This document shows, piece by piece, positions 1 to 7,548 of a stretch of 52,155 bases of DNA; the stretch's first letter is position 1; each line of letters begins with the position of its first letter. The stretch lies in NCBI GenBank assembly GCA_900772845.1, contig CAAGSD010000020.1, forward strand, positions 1 to 52,155, given 5' to 3'. Source of the DNA: Lachnospiraceae bacterium. Lineage in GTDB: Bacteria; Bacillota; Clostridia; Lachnospirales; Lachnospiraceae. The position numbers and the translations under genes are program-made. The notes beneath the pieces were generated by a model. It did not search any database. It had not been told where the DNA came from and worked only from the letters and a program-made list of their open reading frames with translations.

Positions 1-41
1 CCGTTTGCCACATCTGTTTTCTTGATCGTTGCATAATTCAT
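1..41 (-). CDS. nrdG: Anaerobic ribonucleotide reductase activating protein NrdG (N-terminal fragment)
   Basis: Only the first 13 codons plus two bases are in the window; the rest lies beyond base 1. The peptide reads MNYATIKKTDVAN, the usual opening of the radical-SAM activase that installs the glycyl radical on NrdD. A GGAAGG ribosome binding site lies about 10 bases before the ATG. The start is 32 bases after the nrdD stop on the same strand, the normal nrdD-nrdG operon order. The call rests on this context and the N-terminal motif, because the CxxxCxxC cluster motif is off the edge. Confidence 0.85.
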   Translation of the reverse strand, partial: MNYATIKKTDVAN

Positions 42-73
42 AGGACATTTCCTTCCCTTGTGCTATCTGCACA

Positions 74-2200
74 TTACAGATGAAGAACTCTTGCCTTGAT
101 CTCCTTCGTCTTGCCGGCATTCCAGAAGTTCTCTCCCAGATAGCCGCAGGTTCTTCTGGTGACATTCATCTTCGCATGATCCTTGTTATGGCACTGGGGG
201 CATTCCCACTCCATATTATCATTGATCATGATCTCACCATCATAGCCACATACCTGACAGTAATCGGATTTGGTATTGAACTCTCCGTACTGGATATTGT
301 CATAGATGAAGCGGATCACTTCCTCGATGGCTTCCACATTATTGGTCAGGTTCGGCACTTCTACATAAGAGATAGCGCCTCCCAAAGATTTATTCTGGAA
401 TTCACTCTCGATCTTGAACTTTGTGAAGGCATCGATTTTCTCTCTGACATCCACATGATAAGAGTTCGTGTAGTATCCTTTATCGGTGACATTGGAAATA
501 TCACCGTATTTTTCACGGTCGATCCTTGCAAAACGGTAGCAAAGTGTCTCTGCGGGAGTTCCATAGAGACTGAAAGCAATGCCGGTCTCCTCTTTCCATT
601 TTGCGCAGCGGTCCTTCATATAATCCATGACACGCAGGGCGAATTCCTTGCCGGGTTCCACGGTCTGGCTGCATCCTTTCATCAGATACGTGGTCTCATA
701 CAGTCCGATATATCCCAGAGACATGGTGGAATAACCATTGTGCAAGTATTTGTCGATGGTCTCGCCCTTCTTCAGACGGGCGATGGCTCCGTATTGCCAG
801 TGGATGGGGCTCACATCGGATACCACACCTTCCAGTGCCTTGTGACGGCACATCAATGCTTCATAACACAGTTCCAGACGCTCGTCCAACAGTTTCCAGA
901 ACTTTTCTTCATTTCCTTTTGCCAGAATACCAATCTGAGGCAGATTGATGCTGACAACGCCCTGATTGAAACGTCCTTCCCATTTGTACTCTCCGTTTTC
1001 ATCCTTCCATGGAGACAGGAAAGAACGACAGCCCATGCAGGAAAATACATTACCCTCGTAGTTCTCACGCATCTTCTTGGCGGAAATATAGTCAGGATAC
1101 ATTCTTTTGGCGGAGCACTGTGCGGCCAGTTTGGTCACATAATCGTATTTTCCACCCTTTAAACAGTTATTTTCATCCAATACATAAACTAACTTCGGGA
1201 ATGCGGGAGTCACATAGACACCCTTCTCATTCTTGGTTCCCTCAATGCGCTGACGCAGGATCTCCATGATGATCTGCACAGTCTCTTCCACATATTCGTC
1301 ATTCTCATCGATATGAAGGAACAGGGTCACGAAAGGAGACTGGCCGTTGGTGGTCATCAGTGTATTGATCTGGTACTGGATCGTCTGTACACCGGACTTT
1401 AACTCATCGTGCAGACGCATCTGTACGATCTTGTCCTTTGCTGCCTGATCCAGAGTATCTCCGAATTCTTCCTCCAGCTGTTTCGCAAATTTTTCCTTGC
1501 TCTTGCGCAGATATTTTCCCAGATGTTTGATATTGACGCTCTGTCCGCCGTACTGGTTACTGGCCACTGCCGCAATGATCTGGGTAGTCACGGTACATGC
1601 CACCTGGAAGCTCTTGGGAGATTCGATCATCTTGCCGTTGATAGAGGTTCCGTTGTCCAGCATGTCCTTGATATTGATCAGACAGCAGTTAAAGATCGGC
1701 TGGATGAAATAATCCGCATCATGAAAATGCAGCACACCGTTGTCATGAGCCATGGCAATATGCTCCGGCAGCAGCAGACGTCTGGTAACATCACGGGACA
1801 CTTCCCCTGCGATATAGTCTCTCTGGGTAGAAGCCAGACGGGTATTCTTGTTGGAATTTTCCTCCGCCAGTTCCTTATTCTCGTTCCGGATCAGTTTTAA
1901 AATAGATTCATCCGTAGTATTGGACTTTCTGAGCAGACTTCTCTGGTAACGGTATACAATATACTTTTTTGCCAGGGTATATTTATTGTGCTCTACCAGA
2001 TGCTCCTCGATCATATCCTGGATATGCTCTACGGTCTGGGTCTGTCTGCCCTCCTGCTGCACATCCTCCAGAATCTCCTCGATCAGTCCCTCACTGGCAC
2101 GATACCGCTCCTCCACTTCGTTGTTGGCCTTATGGATCGCTTCCCTGATCTTCTCCTCTTCATAAGGCACTACTCTGCCGTCTCTCTTCTGAATCTTCAT
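74..2200 (-). CDS. nrdD: Anaerobic (class III) ribonucleoside-triphosphate reductase
   Basis: This enzyme reduces ribonucleoside triphosphates to deoxyribonucleotides by glycyl-radical chemistry under anoxia. An ATP-cone regulatory domain occupies about residues 1-95, starting KIQKRDGRVVPYEEEKI. The catalytic barrel follows. The C-terminus has four zinc-ligand cysteines in two CxxC pairs (about residues 644-672) and the radical motif RTCGYLG, with the radical glycine near residue 686. I start at the ATG at 2200 (708 aa). The GTG five codons upstream lies in the GTGAGGGA that serves as the ribosome binding site. nrdG follows after 32 bases. A sigma-A-type promoter and a possible NrdR box lie in the leader. 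Identification is secure. Confidence 0.97.
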   Translation of the reverse strand: MKIQKRDGRVVPYEEEKIREAIHKANNEVEERYRASEGLIEEILEDVQQEGRQTQTVEHIQDMIEEHLVEHNKYTLAKKYIVYRYQRSLLRKSNTTDESILKLIRNENKELAEENSNKNTRLASTQRDYIAGEVSRDVTRRLLLPEHIAMAHDNGVLHFHDADYFIQPIFNCCLINIKDMLDNGTSINGKMIESPKSFQVACTVTTQIIAAVASNQYGGQSVNIKHLGKYLRKSKEKFAKQLEEEFGDTLDQAAKDKIVQMRLHDELKSGVQTIQYQINTLMTTNGQSPFVTLFLHIDENDEYVEETVQIIMEILRQRIEGTKNEKGVYVTPAFPKLVYVLDENNCLKGGKYDYVTKLAAQCSAKRMYPDYISAKKMRENYEGNVFSCMGCRSFLSPWKDENGEYKWEGRFNQGVVSINLPQIGILAKGNEEKFWKLLDERLELCYEALMCRHKALEGVVSDVSPIHWQYGAIARLKKGETIDKYLHNGYSTMSLGYIGLYETTYLMKGCSQTVEPGKEFALRVMDYMKDRCAKWKEETGIAFSLYGTPAETLCYRFARIDREKYGDISNVTDKGYYTNSYHVDVREKIDAFTKFKIESEFQNKSLGGAISYVEVPNLTNNVEAIEEVIRFIYDNIQYGEFNTKSDYCQVCGYDGEIMINDNMEWECPQCHNKDHAKMNVTRRTCGYLGENFWNAGKTKEIKARVLHL

Positions 2201-2317
2201 TGCTGTTTCCCTCACTTTATATCATTCCCAATAAGATACGAATTCCTGCATAAGCCGAAAGAAAAGCCGCATCGGAAGCAAGTTCCCGACACGACTTTTT
2301 CTGCAAATCATAGCATT

Positions 2318-2333
2318 TCACTAGATTTTGTGT
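2318..2333 (-). promoter_or_regulatory. Possible NrdR box upstream of nrdD
   Basis: On the minus strand the site reads ACACAAAATCTAGTGA, matching about 13 of 16 positions of the known NrdR box (acaCwAtATaTwgtgt). It lies about 40 bases downstream of the nrdD -10 element, where binding could block transcription. NrdR boxes normally come in pairs, and I see no convincing second copy, only AT-rich sequence overlapping the -10. Confidence 0.4.
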
Positions 2334-2370
2334 TTCTCAAGCATTTTCGCATCTACATCTTGTATATAAT

Positions 2371-2399
2371 ATTATAGTGAGGATACATAGAAAAAGCAA
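2371..2399 (-). promoter_or_regulatory. Promoter of nrdD-nrdG
   Basis: The minus strand carries TTGCTT (2399-2394), a 17-base spacer and TATAAT (2376-2371). The -10 is perfect for the housekeeping sigma factor. It would give a leader of about 165 bases before nrdD. Confidence 0.7.
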
Positions 2400-2408
2400 G
2401 TACCTTTT

Positions 2409-3146
2409 TTAAAACATTCCTCTCCCACCATAACCACCGAAGCATAAACCGCCACCGCCGCAGCAAAGGTTACAGAACAGATTGGCCAGGCATATCTTCA
2501 GGCACAGGTCATTGCCGCCCACATGGGGATAGCCGTAGGCTGCCTGTCTGCTCTCATACCACTGTCCCCCGCTCTGCAGTCTCTGTAAAAGAAGCTGGTA
2601 TTCCATATTCTGCGGATCCAGAGCCACTGCCTTGTTCGCATGTTCCAGAGCTGCCACATTATTTCCAAGTCCCATGTGTGCCATGGCACTGTAGTAATAC
2701 CATCTGGCCGTCTTCTCATGCTCTCCCATGCCATCCAGGGTATTTCTGGCTTCTCTGTAATAACCGTTTCTGAGGTAGTTCCCCGCCGCCCGCAGTCTGG
2801 GCTCTTCTTCATAACCGGAAGTCTGCTGCCAGCCTGCCTGCTGCCAGAAGTCTCCAAAATCCTGGCCGTAGCCTCCATAGCTCTGACCACCGCTGTAACT
2901 GCTTCCGCCACCATAGCCCTGCCTGCCATATCCGCCACTGTAACTGTAGCCTTCGGTCCGCTCCTTCATGATCTGCTGGTAGGCCGCCTGTATCTCCTTG
3001 AACTTCTCTTCCGCCTGCTCCTTATTGGGATTGTTGATATTGGCATCGGGATGATATTTCCGGCTCAGTGCCTTATATGCTTTTTTGATTTCCTCCTCAG
3101 AGGCATCTCTGCTCACTCCCAGAACACTGTATGGATCATAAGTCAT
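2409..3146 (-). CDS. DnaJ-domain protein with Gly/Tyr-rich linker and TPR-like region
   Basis: This 245-residue protein has an N-terminal J domain (about residues 4-70) with the HPD motif at residues 32-34, so it should stimulate an Hsp70 ATPase. A Gly/Ser/Tyr-rich linker follows (about 80-125), then helical TPR-like sequence (about 130-190). The tail is odd: a hydrophobic, Cys/Gly-rich stretch ending in GGYGGRGMF. The zinc-finger and substrate domains of true DnaJ are absent, so it is a specialised J-protein, not the chaperone DnaJ itself. Its start overlaps the stop of the DUF5685-type gene by 11 bases, which suggests translational coupling. GAGGTAAC is the likely ribosome binding site. Confidence 0.85.
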   Translation of the reverse strand: MTYDPYSVLGVSRDASEEEIKKAYKALSRKYHPDANINNPNKEQAEEKFKEIQAAYQQIMKERTEGYSYSGGYGRQGYGGGSSYSGGQSYGGYGQDFGDFWQQAGWQQTSGYEEEPRLRAAGNYLRNGYYREARNTLDGMGEHEKTARWYYYSAMAHMGLGNNVAALEHANKAVALDPQNMEYQLLLQRLQSGGQWYESRQAAYGYPHVGGNDLCLKICLANLFCNLCCGGGGLCFGGYGGRGMF

Positions 3147-3993
3147 TTCCAGTTACCTCTTTTACACTGTCTTTCATCCGTTTCTTCCGCACGATCTCAT
3201 AACGGCACCATACCCCGGAATACAGAATATTCCGCAGAATATCCACATTCTGTAAAATGGGAAGCTGTTCGAACTCCTTACAGCACTCCGACATCATCAT
3301 GGTCAGGATCTGCCGGCATTCCTCCTCAAATCCGGGCTCTTCATATCGTTTCTTTAACGGATTATAGGTTCCTTTTTTCAGATCCTGCTCGATATCCTCA
3401 TAGGCATCCAGCAGATAAATGAATTTTCCCAGGAAAAATCCCAATCTCTCCAGGTTGTCCTTCCACTCATCCTCACGACAGGATACGATCTGCGCCATGA
3501 CTCTGCCGAACAGACCTGCCATGGTATCGATATCCGCATTTCCCTGTTTCTCCGCATCCGCAAAATCCTGCATGGCCAATATGATTTTTTTCACCTTTTC
3601 CGGATACAATAACGGTTTCTTACGTAATTTTCTTCCTAACAGATTGCTGTATACCAGACCTTTCAGGCTATGCTCATCTTCCCAGTCATCCTCTGCCTTA
3701 TAGCATGCAAACAATACTGTCATGTCCGCCACATAATCCGTAAACAGATTTCTTCTCGTAGGATGTTTTTCAAAAGGATGTGCTATACATCTGCACTGTG
3801 CTTCCTGTTCCGACGGTTCATATAAGCCGGTGAGCAGCATCAGGATAAAAGTCATATCGTAATTCAGGGAAAGCTGACCCAGGGCACCGTAACGTTCCTT
3901 CAGGCTCTGGCACAATCCACAGTAATAGGATCGATATACATCATATTCCTTAAACTTCATCTCTGACTGATTGATCACAATATATCCAAACAT
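3136..3993 (-). CDS. DUF5685-type conserved protein
   Basis: The protein has 285 residues from the MFGYIVINQ start. The ATG four codons upstream sits next to the AAGGAAGG ribosome binding site and is less likely to be used. It has a conserved early CGLC motif (YYCGLCQSLKERYG) and many acidic helical segments. I recognise it from memory as the DUF5685 family of Clostridia; its function is unknown. It overlaps the downstream J-domain gene and follows a zinc-ribbon membrane gene, so the three form a co-directional cluster. A link to J-protein-assisted folding is inference from position only. Confidence 0.75.
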   Translation of the reverse strand: MFGYIVINQSEMKFKEYDVYRSYYCGLCQSLKERYGALGQLSLNYDMTFILMLLTGLYEPSEQEAQCRCIAHPFEKHPTRRNLFTDYVADMTVLFACYKAEDDWEDEHSLKGLVYSNLLGRKLRKKPLLYPEKVKKIILAMQDFADAEKQGNADIDTMAGLFGRVMAQIVSCREDEWKDNLERLGFFLGKFIYLLDAYEDIEQDLKKGTYNPLKKRYEEPGFEEECRQILTMMMSECCKEFEQLPILQNVDILRNILYSGVWCRYEIVRKKRMKDSVKEVTGNDL

Positions 3994-4066
3994 CCGGCTC
4001 ACCATCCTTCCTTATATATCTGTTTTCCTGTTTCTATTCCCCGTAATCCCGCCGCAGCACAGCCTG

Positions 4067-4459
4067 TCAAGTCTTACGGATAAATTCTTCGCCGCATTTT
4101 CTGCAGTGGATCGCTATCTTCCCCTTATGTCTGGGCACCCGCAGCTTCTGACCGCATTTAGGACATTTAAAGATCTTATAATCCTTCCGTCCGGCAAAGG
4201 CCTTTTTCTTCCCATTGATCCATCCGCGGACCTTCATCTCTTTCTTCAGATACCACTGGTTCTCAGCACTTCTTTTGCTCATATTCCGGGAAAACATCCG
4301 GTAATAGGCATAGACCATCAACGCCAGAGCCAGCACATAAAAAATTCTCAGACCAAAAAAAGAGAGCGCCAGACACACCAGAGCTACAATCATTAAAAAC
4401 TGATTGAAGCGGTCGTTGCCATAACGCCCCCACATGAAACGCTGTAACTTCTCTTTCAT
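4067..4459 (-). CDS. Small membrane protein with C-terminal zinc ribbon
   Basis: The product has 130 residues. Two closely spaced hydrophobic segments (about residues 20-60) are followed by a basic linker and a C-terminal zinc ribbon with two CxxC pairs (CPKCGQKL and CRKCGEEF). The start is set by AAAGGTGG six bases before the ATG at 4459. The ATG nine codons upstream would overlap that site. The topology suggests a membrane anchor with a cytosolic metal-binding knob. I do not know its function. It is the first gene of a minus-strand cluster with the DUF5685-type and J-domain genes. Confidence 0.7.
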   Translation of the reverse strand: MKEKLQRFMWGRYGNDRFNQFLMIVALVCLALSFFGLRIFYVLALALMVYAYYRMFSRNMSKRSAENQWYLKKEMKVRGWINGKKKAFAGRKDYKIFKCPKCGQKLRVPRHKGKIAIHCRKCGEEFIRKT

Positions 4460-4508
4460 GAAGTACCACCTTTCGTCCGCCAACATGCAGGGGACATATT
4501 ATCCAAAT

Positions 4509-4544
4509 CATTCAGAGCCGACTTCGCAAAGCCAGCTCTGAATG
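4509..4544. repeat. 10-bp inverted repeat in the intergenic region
   Basis: CATTCAGAGC and GCTCTGAATG form a perfect 10-bp stem around a 16-base loop. There is no T-run on either side, so it is not a clear terminator. It lies between the zinc-ribbon gene and the TetR gene, in the 346-base gap 4460-4805. The remainder of that gap holds the TetR promoter and operator-like repeat listed separately. Confidence 0.5.
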
Positions 4545-4709
4545 TTACCTACATTATGGTATGCCGAAAGACAAAATACAATTAATTAAATATAAACTTT
4601 TGTAAAAGAACTATTATTTCATGCAACATACGCTGCAGGATCTCCGGATTCTCCAGCATCGGACAAGGCGCTTTATGTGGTTGCAGGCGCTGGTGGGATC
4701 CATTTTGTG

Positions 4710-4765
4710 ACATTTTGGAGAAAATGTTGTTTTCAGTTGAGTTCCCTTTATTTTTTGTTTATAAT
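4710..4765 (+). promoter_or_regulatory. Promoter with operator-like inverted repeat for the TetR gene
   Basis: TTGAGT (4737-4742), a 17-base spacer and a perfect TATAAT (4760-4765) form a sigma-A promoter. Immediately upstream is a perfect 7-bp inverted repeat, ACATTTT-GGAG-AAAATGT (4710-4727). TetR-family proteins commonly bind such palindromes next to their own promoters, so autoregulation is plausible. Confidence 0.65.
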
Positions 4766-4805
4766 ACTTTTACGGATATCTAAAAAAGAACAAAGGAGTT
4801 CCGGG

Positions 4806-5357
4806 ATGAAAACAAAAGAATTGCTGGCTGACAGTTTTCGTGAGCTGGTGCTTACTACACCTTTCTCCAAAATATCCATCAAAATGATCACGGATGGTGC
4901 ACACGTGATCCGCCCTACTTTTTATAACTATTTTCAGGATAAATACGAAGTGATCGAGTTTCTGTTCGACCAGGACATTGGCAGCAAAGTCGAAGTCATA
5001 ATTGAAAATGATATGGAACAGGAAGCCATCAAACTGATGTTTATCTGTTTTGAAAAAAATAAGGAATATTACCGCAGACTTTTTGAGATCACAGGTCAGA
5101 ACAGCTTCGGAGAATTTTTTGCCCATTACTGCGAAGAGACTTTTTTCTGTATTCTCTCCAGACATCCCATGAAGAAAATGCCCTGTGATCTGATCACTCC
5201 GCAGTCACTGGCACATTATAATGCCCTATTATTGATCGAGATCCTGAAGCTTTGGCTCTCTTCCCCCAAGGATGTACCTGCGGAGAAGATTTTCGAAGCT
5301 TATCAGTACATAATGCGGACTCCGATCCTGGACATGATCCAGTATCCGGAGATATAA
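4806..5357 (+). CDS. TetR/AcrR-family transcriptional regulator
   Basis: The protein has 183 residues from the ATG at 4806, preceded by AAAGGAG. An N-terminal helix-turn-helix (about residues 5-48) has the TetR pattern, with PFSKISIKMIT followed by a recognition helix near RPTFYNYFQDK. The C-terminal domain is all-helical and resembles the DhaS-like group from memory. The ligand is unknown. It is transcribed alone, with its own promoter and a strong terminator right after the stop, and its target is probably itself or an unlinked gene. In-frame upstream sequence back to 4677 lacks a good start and overlaps the promoter. Confidence 0.85.
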   Translation: MKTKELLADSFRELVLTTPFSKISIKMITDGAHVIRPTFYNYFQDKYEVIEFLFDQDIGSKVEVIIENDMEQEAIKLMFICFEKNKEYYRRLFEITGQNSFGEFFAHYCEETFFCILSRHPMKKMPCDLITPQSLAHYNALLLIEILKLWLSSPKDVPAEKIFEAYQYIMRTPILDMIQYPEI

Positions 5358-5362
5358 AACAT

Positions 5363-5395
5363 AAAAAGACAGGTTCCTTTTGAACCTGTCTTTTT
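5363..5395. terminator. Strong bidirectional rho-independent terminator
   Basis: AAAAAGACAGGTTC and GAACCTGTCTTTTT form a perfect 14-bp stem around a CTTTT loop, with an A-tract on one side and a T-tract on the other. It begins five bases after the TetR stop. Confidence 0.9.
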
Positions 5396-5429
5396 ATATG
5401 ATCTGTCTTTTTATATGATCTGTATTATA

Positions 5430-5627
5430 ATGATGTCAGAGTCAAAAGCACACGACTTTGATACCTACGGATTGCTTCGTGCTACGCACTACCACAATCC
5501 TACCCAATATTCGCATATCGTGGGATTATCATCCCACTTTTATGCTCATATCGGGGCGGGTCCCAAGGTCTTTCACCCACTTATGAGCAAGCTCATGTGG
5601 GCTTAGACCTTTTGACCCTGGTATCAT
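5430..5627 (+). repeat. 198-bp dispersed multi-hairpin repeat, copy A
   Basis: This copy is about 96% identical, by hand comparison, to the inverted copy at 24952-25149, which has exactly the same length. The ends form an imperfect 19-bp terminal inverted repeat: ATGATGTCAGAGTCAAAAG at the left and, as reverse complement, ATGATACCAGGGTCAAAAG at the right. Inside are several strong stem-loops, for example GTGGGAT-TATC-ATCCCAC, and a long stem built from CCCAC..ATGAGC / GCTCAT..GTGGG nested inside AAGGTCT/AGACCTT. No transposase is encoded. It may be a MITE or a structured RNA element. A 63-codon frame through it is not a real gene. Confidence 0.9.
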
Positions 5628-5656
5628 ACCATAATGATAAGAAAGGAAGCCTTCGA

Positions 5657-6091
5657 ATGAATACCGATATCGAATTTGTGCAAAAATTCAATCTGGCTTA
5701 CAACACCATGTGCAAGCCTCTATGTCAGCAGTTAAAGCTTCCGCAGACAGCTTTTGACATTCTCATGTTCTTCGGCAACAATCCGGAATACCGGACCGCC
5801 AGTGATGTTGTCGAGATCCGCAAGATCAAAGCGAACCTCGTATCCGTCAACGTAGACAAGCTGGTACGGGAGGGCTATCTGGAACGCAGAGAAGCTCCCG
5901 ATGACCGCCGCAAGACACTGCTGTTCTGCACGGAAAAGGCGCAGGATGTCATCGAAAAGGGCCGCATGATACAGGGCATTTTCAAAGATACTCTGCTCGA
6001 TGGCACTGATGATGCAAGCAAAGAAATCTTTTTCCACATGCTTCATGTCATGGAAGAAAATATGGACAATATCCTGAAAGGAGATAAATAA
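5657..6091 (+). CDS. MarR-family transcriptional regulator
   Basis: The protein has 144 residues from the ATG at 5657, preceded by AAAGGAAG. Frame sequence further upstream lies inside repeat copy A and is discarded. The winged helix-turn-helix is clear: SDVVEIRKIKANLVSVNVDK as recognition region, then LVREGYLERREAPDDRRKTLL as the wing. The stop codon is immediately followed by the ATG of the TauE/SafE exporter, so the two genes form an operon, and the regulator probably controls that exporter and itself. The effector is unknown. The promoter may borrow a -35 from the repeat end (TTGACC at 5612, TGATAA at 5635, 17-base spacer). Confidence 0.88.
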   Translation: MNTDIEFVQKFNLAYNTMCKPLCQQLKLPQTAFDILMFFGNNPEYRTASDVVEIRKIKANLVSVNVDKLVREGYLERREAPDDRRKTLLFCTEKAQDVIEKGRMIQGIFKDTLLDGTDDASKEIFFHMLHVMEENMDNILKGDK

Positions 6092-6868
6092 ATGCAGATC
6101 CTGATCACTATTCTTGTCACTTTTTTCGCCGGTATGGGGGCCGGTCTCGGTACCGGTTTTGCAGGCATGAGTGCTGCGGCCGTTATCAGTCCCATGCTGA
6201 TCACTTTCCTCGGCATGGATCCCTATATGGCTGTGGGTATCGCCCTGTCTTCGGATGTCCTCGCCAGTGCGATTTCTGCCTATACTTATGCGAAGAACAA
6301 AAATATTGATATCAAAAACGGCCTGATCATGATGGGAAGTGTACTGGCCTTTACTGTCGTAGGCAGTTATGTCTCCAGTCTGGTGCCTTCCGCTACTATG
6401 GGGAATTTCTCAGTGTTCATGACCTTCCTCCTGGGTATCAAATTCATCGTCAGACCCGTAATGACCACCAAGGAAGCCATGCAGGGCGTCTCTGCAAAAA
6501 AAAGAGCCATACAGTCTCTGGTATGCGGTATGCTGATCGGCTTCATCTGTGGCTTTGTCGGTGCCGGCGGCGGTATGATGATGCTGCTGATCCTGACCTC
6601 TGTACTGGGATATGAACTGAAGACCGCAGTAGGTACCAGCGTATTTATCATGGCTTTTACCGCTTTTACCGGTGCTGCCTCTCATTTTGCCATCGGCGGT
6701 GCTCCTGACTGGACGGTATTTATTCTCTGCGTAATTTTCACCCTGATCTGGGCGCGGATTGCCGCACTGTTTGCCAACAAAGCCACTCCCAAGACCCTGA
6801 ACCGTGTCACCGGTGTCATTCTGGTGATTCTGGGAATCGCTGTTATGTGCTTTAACCTGTTAACCTAA
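6092..6868 (+). CDS. TauE/SafE-family membrane exporter
   Basis: This 258-residue polytopic protein has about eight hydrophobic helices and the two-fold glycine-rich pattern of the TauE/SafE family (GAGLGTGFAGMSAAAV near the start, GFVGAGGGMMMLLIL in the second half). Characterised members export sulfite, sulfoacetate or related organic anions. The real substrate here is unknown. AAAGGAG lies 8 bases upstream of the ATG, which directly abuts the marR stop. The 3' end overlaps the convergent LOG-family gene by 9 bases. Confidence 0.85.
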   Translation: MQILITILVTFFAGMGAGLGTGFAGMSAAAVISPMLITFLGMDPYMAVGIALSSDVLASAISAYTYAKNKNIDIKNGLIMMGSVLAFTVVGSYVSSLVPSATMGNFSVFMTFLLGIKFIVRPVMTTKEAMQGVSAKKRAIQSLVCGMLIGFICGFVGAGGGMMMLLILTSVLGYELKTAVGTSVFIMAFTAFTGAASHFAIGGAPDWTVFILCVIFTLIWARIAALFANKATPKTLNRVTGVILVILGIAVMCFNLLT

Positions 6869-7462
6869 CTGATGCCCCATCTTCTGAGAATTATCCGGCG
6901 GAGTATTGATTCCTTTATTATTACTCCGCTGATTTTCTATGATCTCTACGATTTCCTTCAAATCCGAAGCAAAATAAATGCCTTCCTGGCGCTCTGCAGA
7001 AGACAGTCCCATATCCGTCATGTGCTGAAGTAACGTTTTCAGACTGTCGTAATATCCGTTTAGGTTATAGAGGATGCAGGGTGCCTCCAGATGTTTCAGT
7101 GACACTTTGGACATTACCTCTGTAATTTCTTCCAGTGTCCCGGTTCCACCGGGAAAAGCAATAAACGCATCTCCCAGCTCGATCATCTTCGTCTTGCGTT
7201 CTGTCATGTCCTTCGTGACGATCAGCTCTGTGATAGCATCATACTGATATTCCATATCAATAAAAAACTGCGGTTCCACGCCGGTCACCTCACCGCCTGC
7301 CTGTAATACACTCTCTGCGATTTCTCCCATGAGACCGGATTTAGATCCGCCGTATACCAGACGATTTCCGCCTTCACCGATCCAGGTCCCCAGCTCACGC
7401 ACTGCTTTCTTTAAAGAAGGATCATTTCCTTCATTTGCTCCCAGATATACTGTAATATTCAT
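6860..7462 (-). CDS. LOG-family protein (lysine decarboxylase-like Rossmann fold)
   Basis: The product has 200 residues, starting MNITVYLGANEG after an AGGAGG-type site. It carries the family signature PGGTGTLEE preceded by AFIAF, and a Rossmann GGSKSGLMG loop near residue 39. Characterised LOG proteins hydrolyse nucleoside 5'-monophosphates to free base and ribose 5-phosphate (cytokinin-activating phosphoribohydrolase). Bacterial homologues are often misnamed lysine decarboxylases. It converges on the TauE gene with a 9-base overlap. The C-terminal 15 residues look poorly conserved. Physiological substrate not determined. Confidence 0.87.
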   Translation of the reverse strand: MNITVYLGANEGNDPSLKKAVRELGTWIGEGGNRLVYGGSKSGLMGEIAESVLQAGGEVTGVEPQFFIDMEYQYDAITELIVTKDMTERKTKMIELGDAFIAFPGGTGTLEEITEVMSKVSLKHLEAPCILYNLNGYYDSLKTLLQHMTDMGLSSAERQEGIYFASDLKEIVEIIENQRSNNKGINTPPDNSQKMGHQLG

Positions 7463-7548
7463 CCCATTTTCCTCCTGATTCCAAGTATAAGGTCTTTCCT
7501 TTCCTTTGACAAGACGATCCGCAAAAGACTCTCCGCTGTTGCATTAAT

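Noticed and set aside
80..1162. 360-codon plus-strand frame opposite nrdD
   Set aside because: It is fully contained in nrdD, which has all its catalytic motifs. The frame has no supporting start or domain.
5415..5606. 63-codon frame inside repeat copy A
   Set aside because: It is made of the inverted repeats of the dispersed element. Such frames recur wherever the element occurs and do not indicate a protein.
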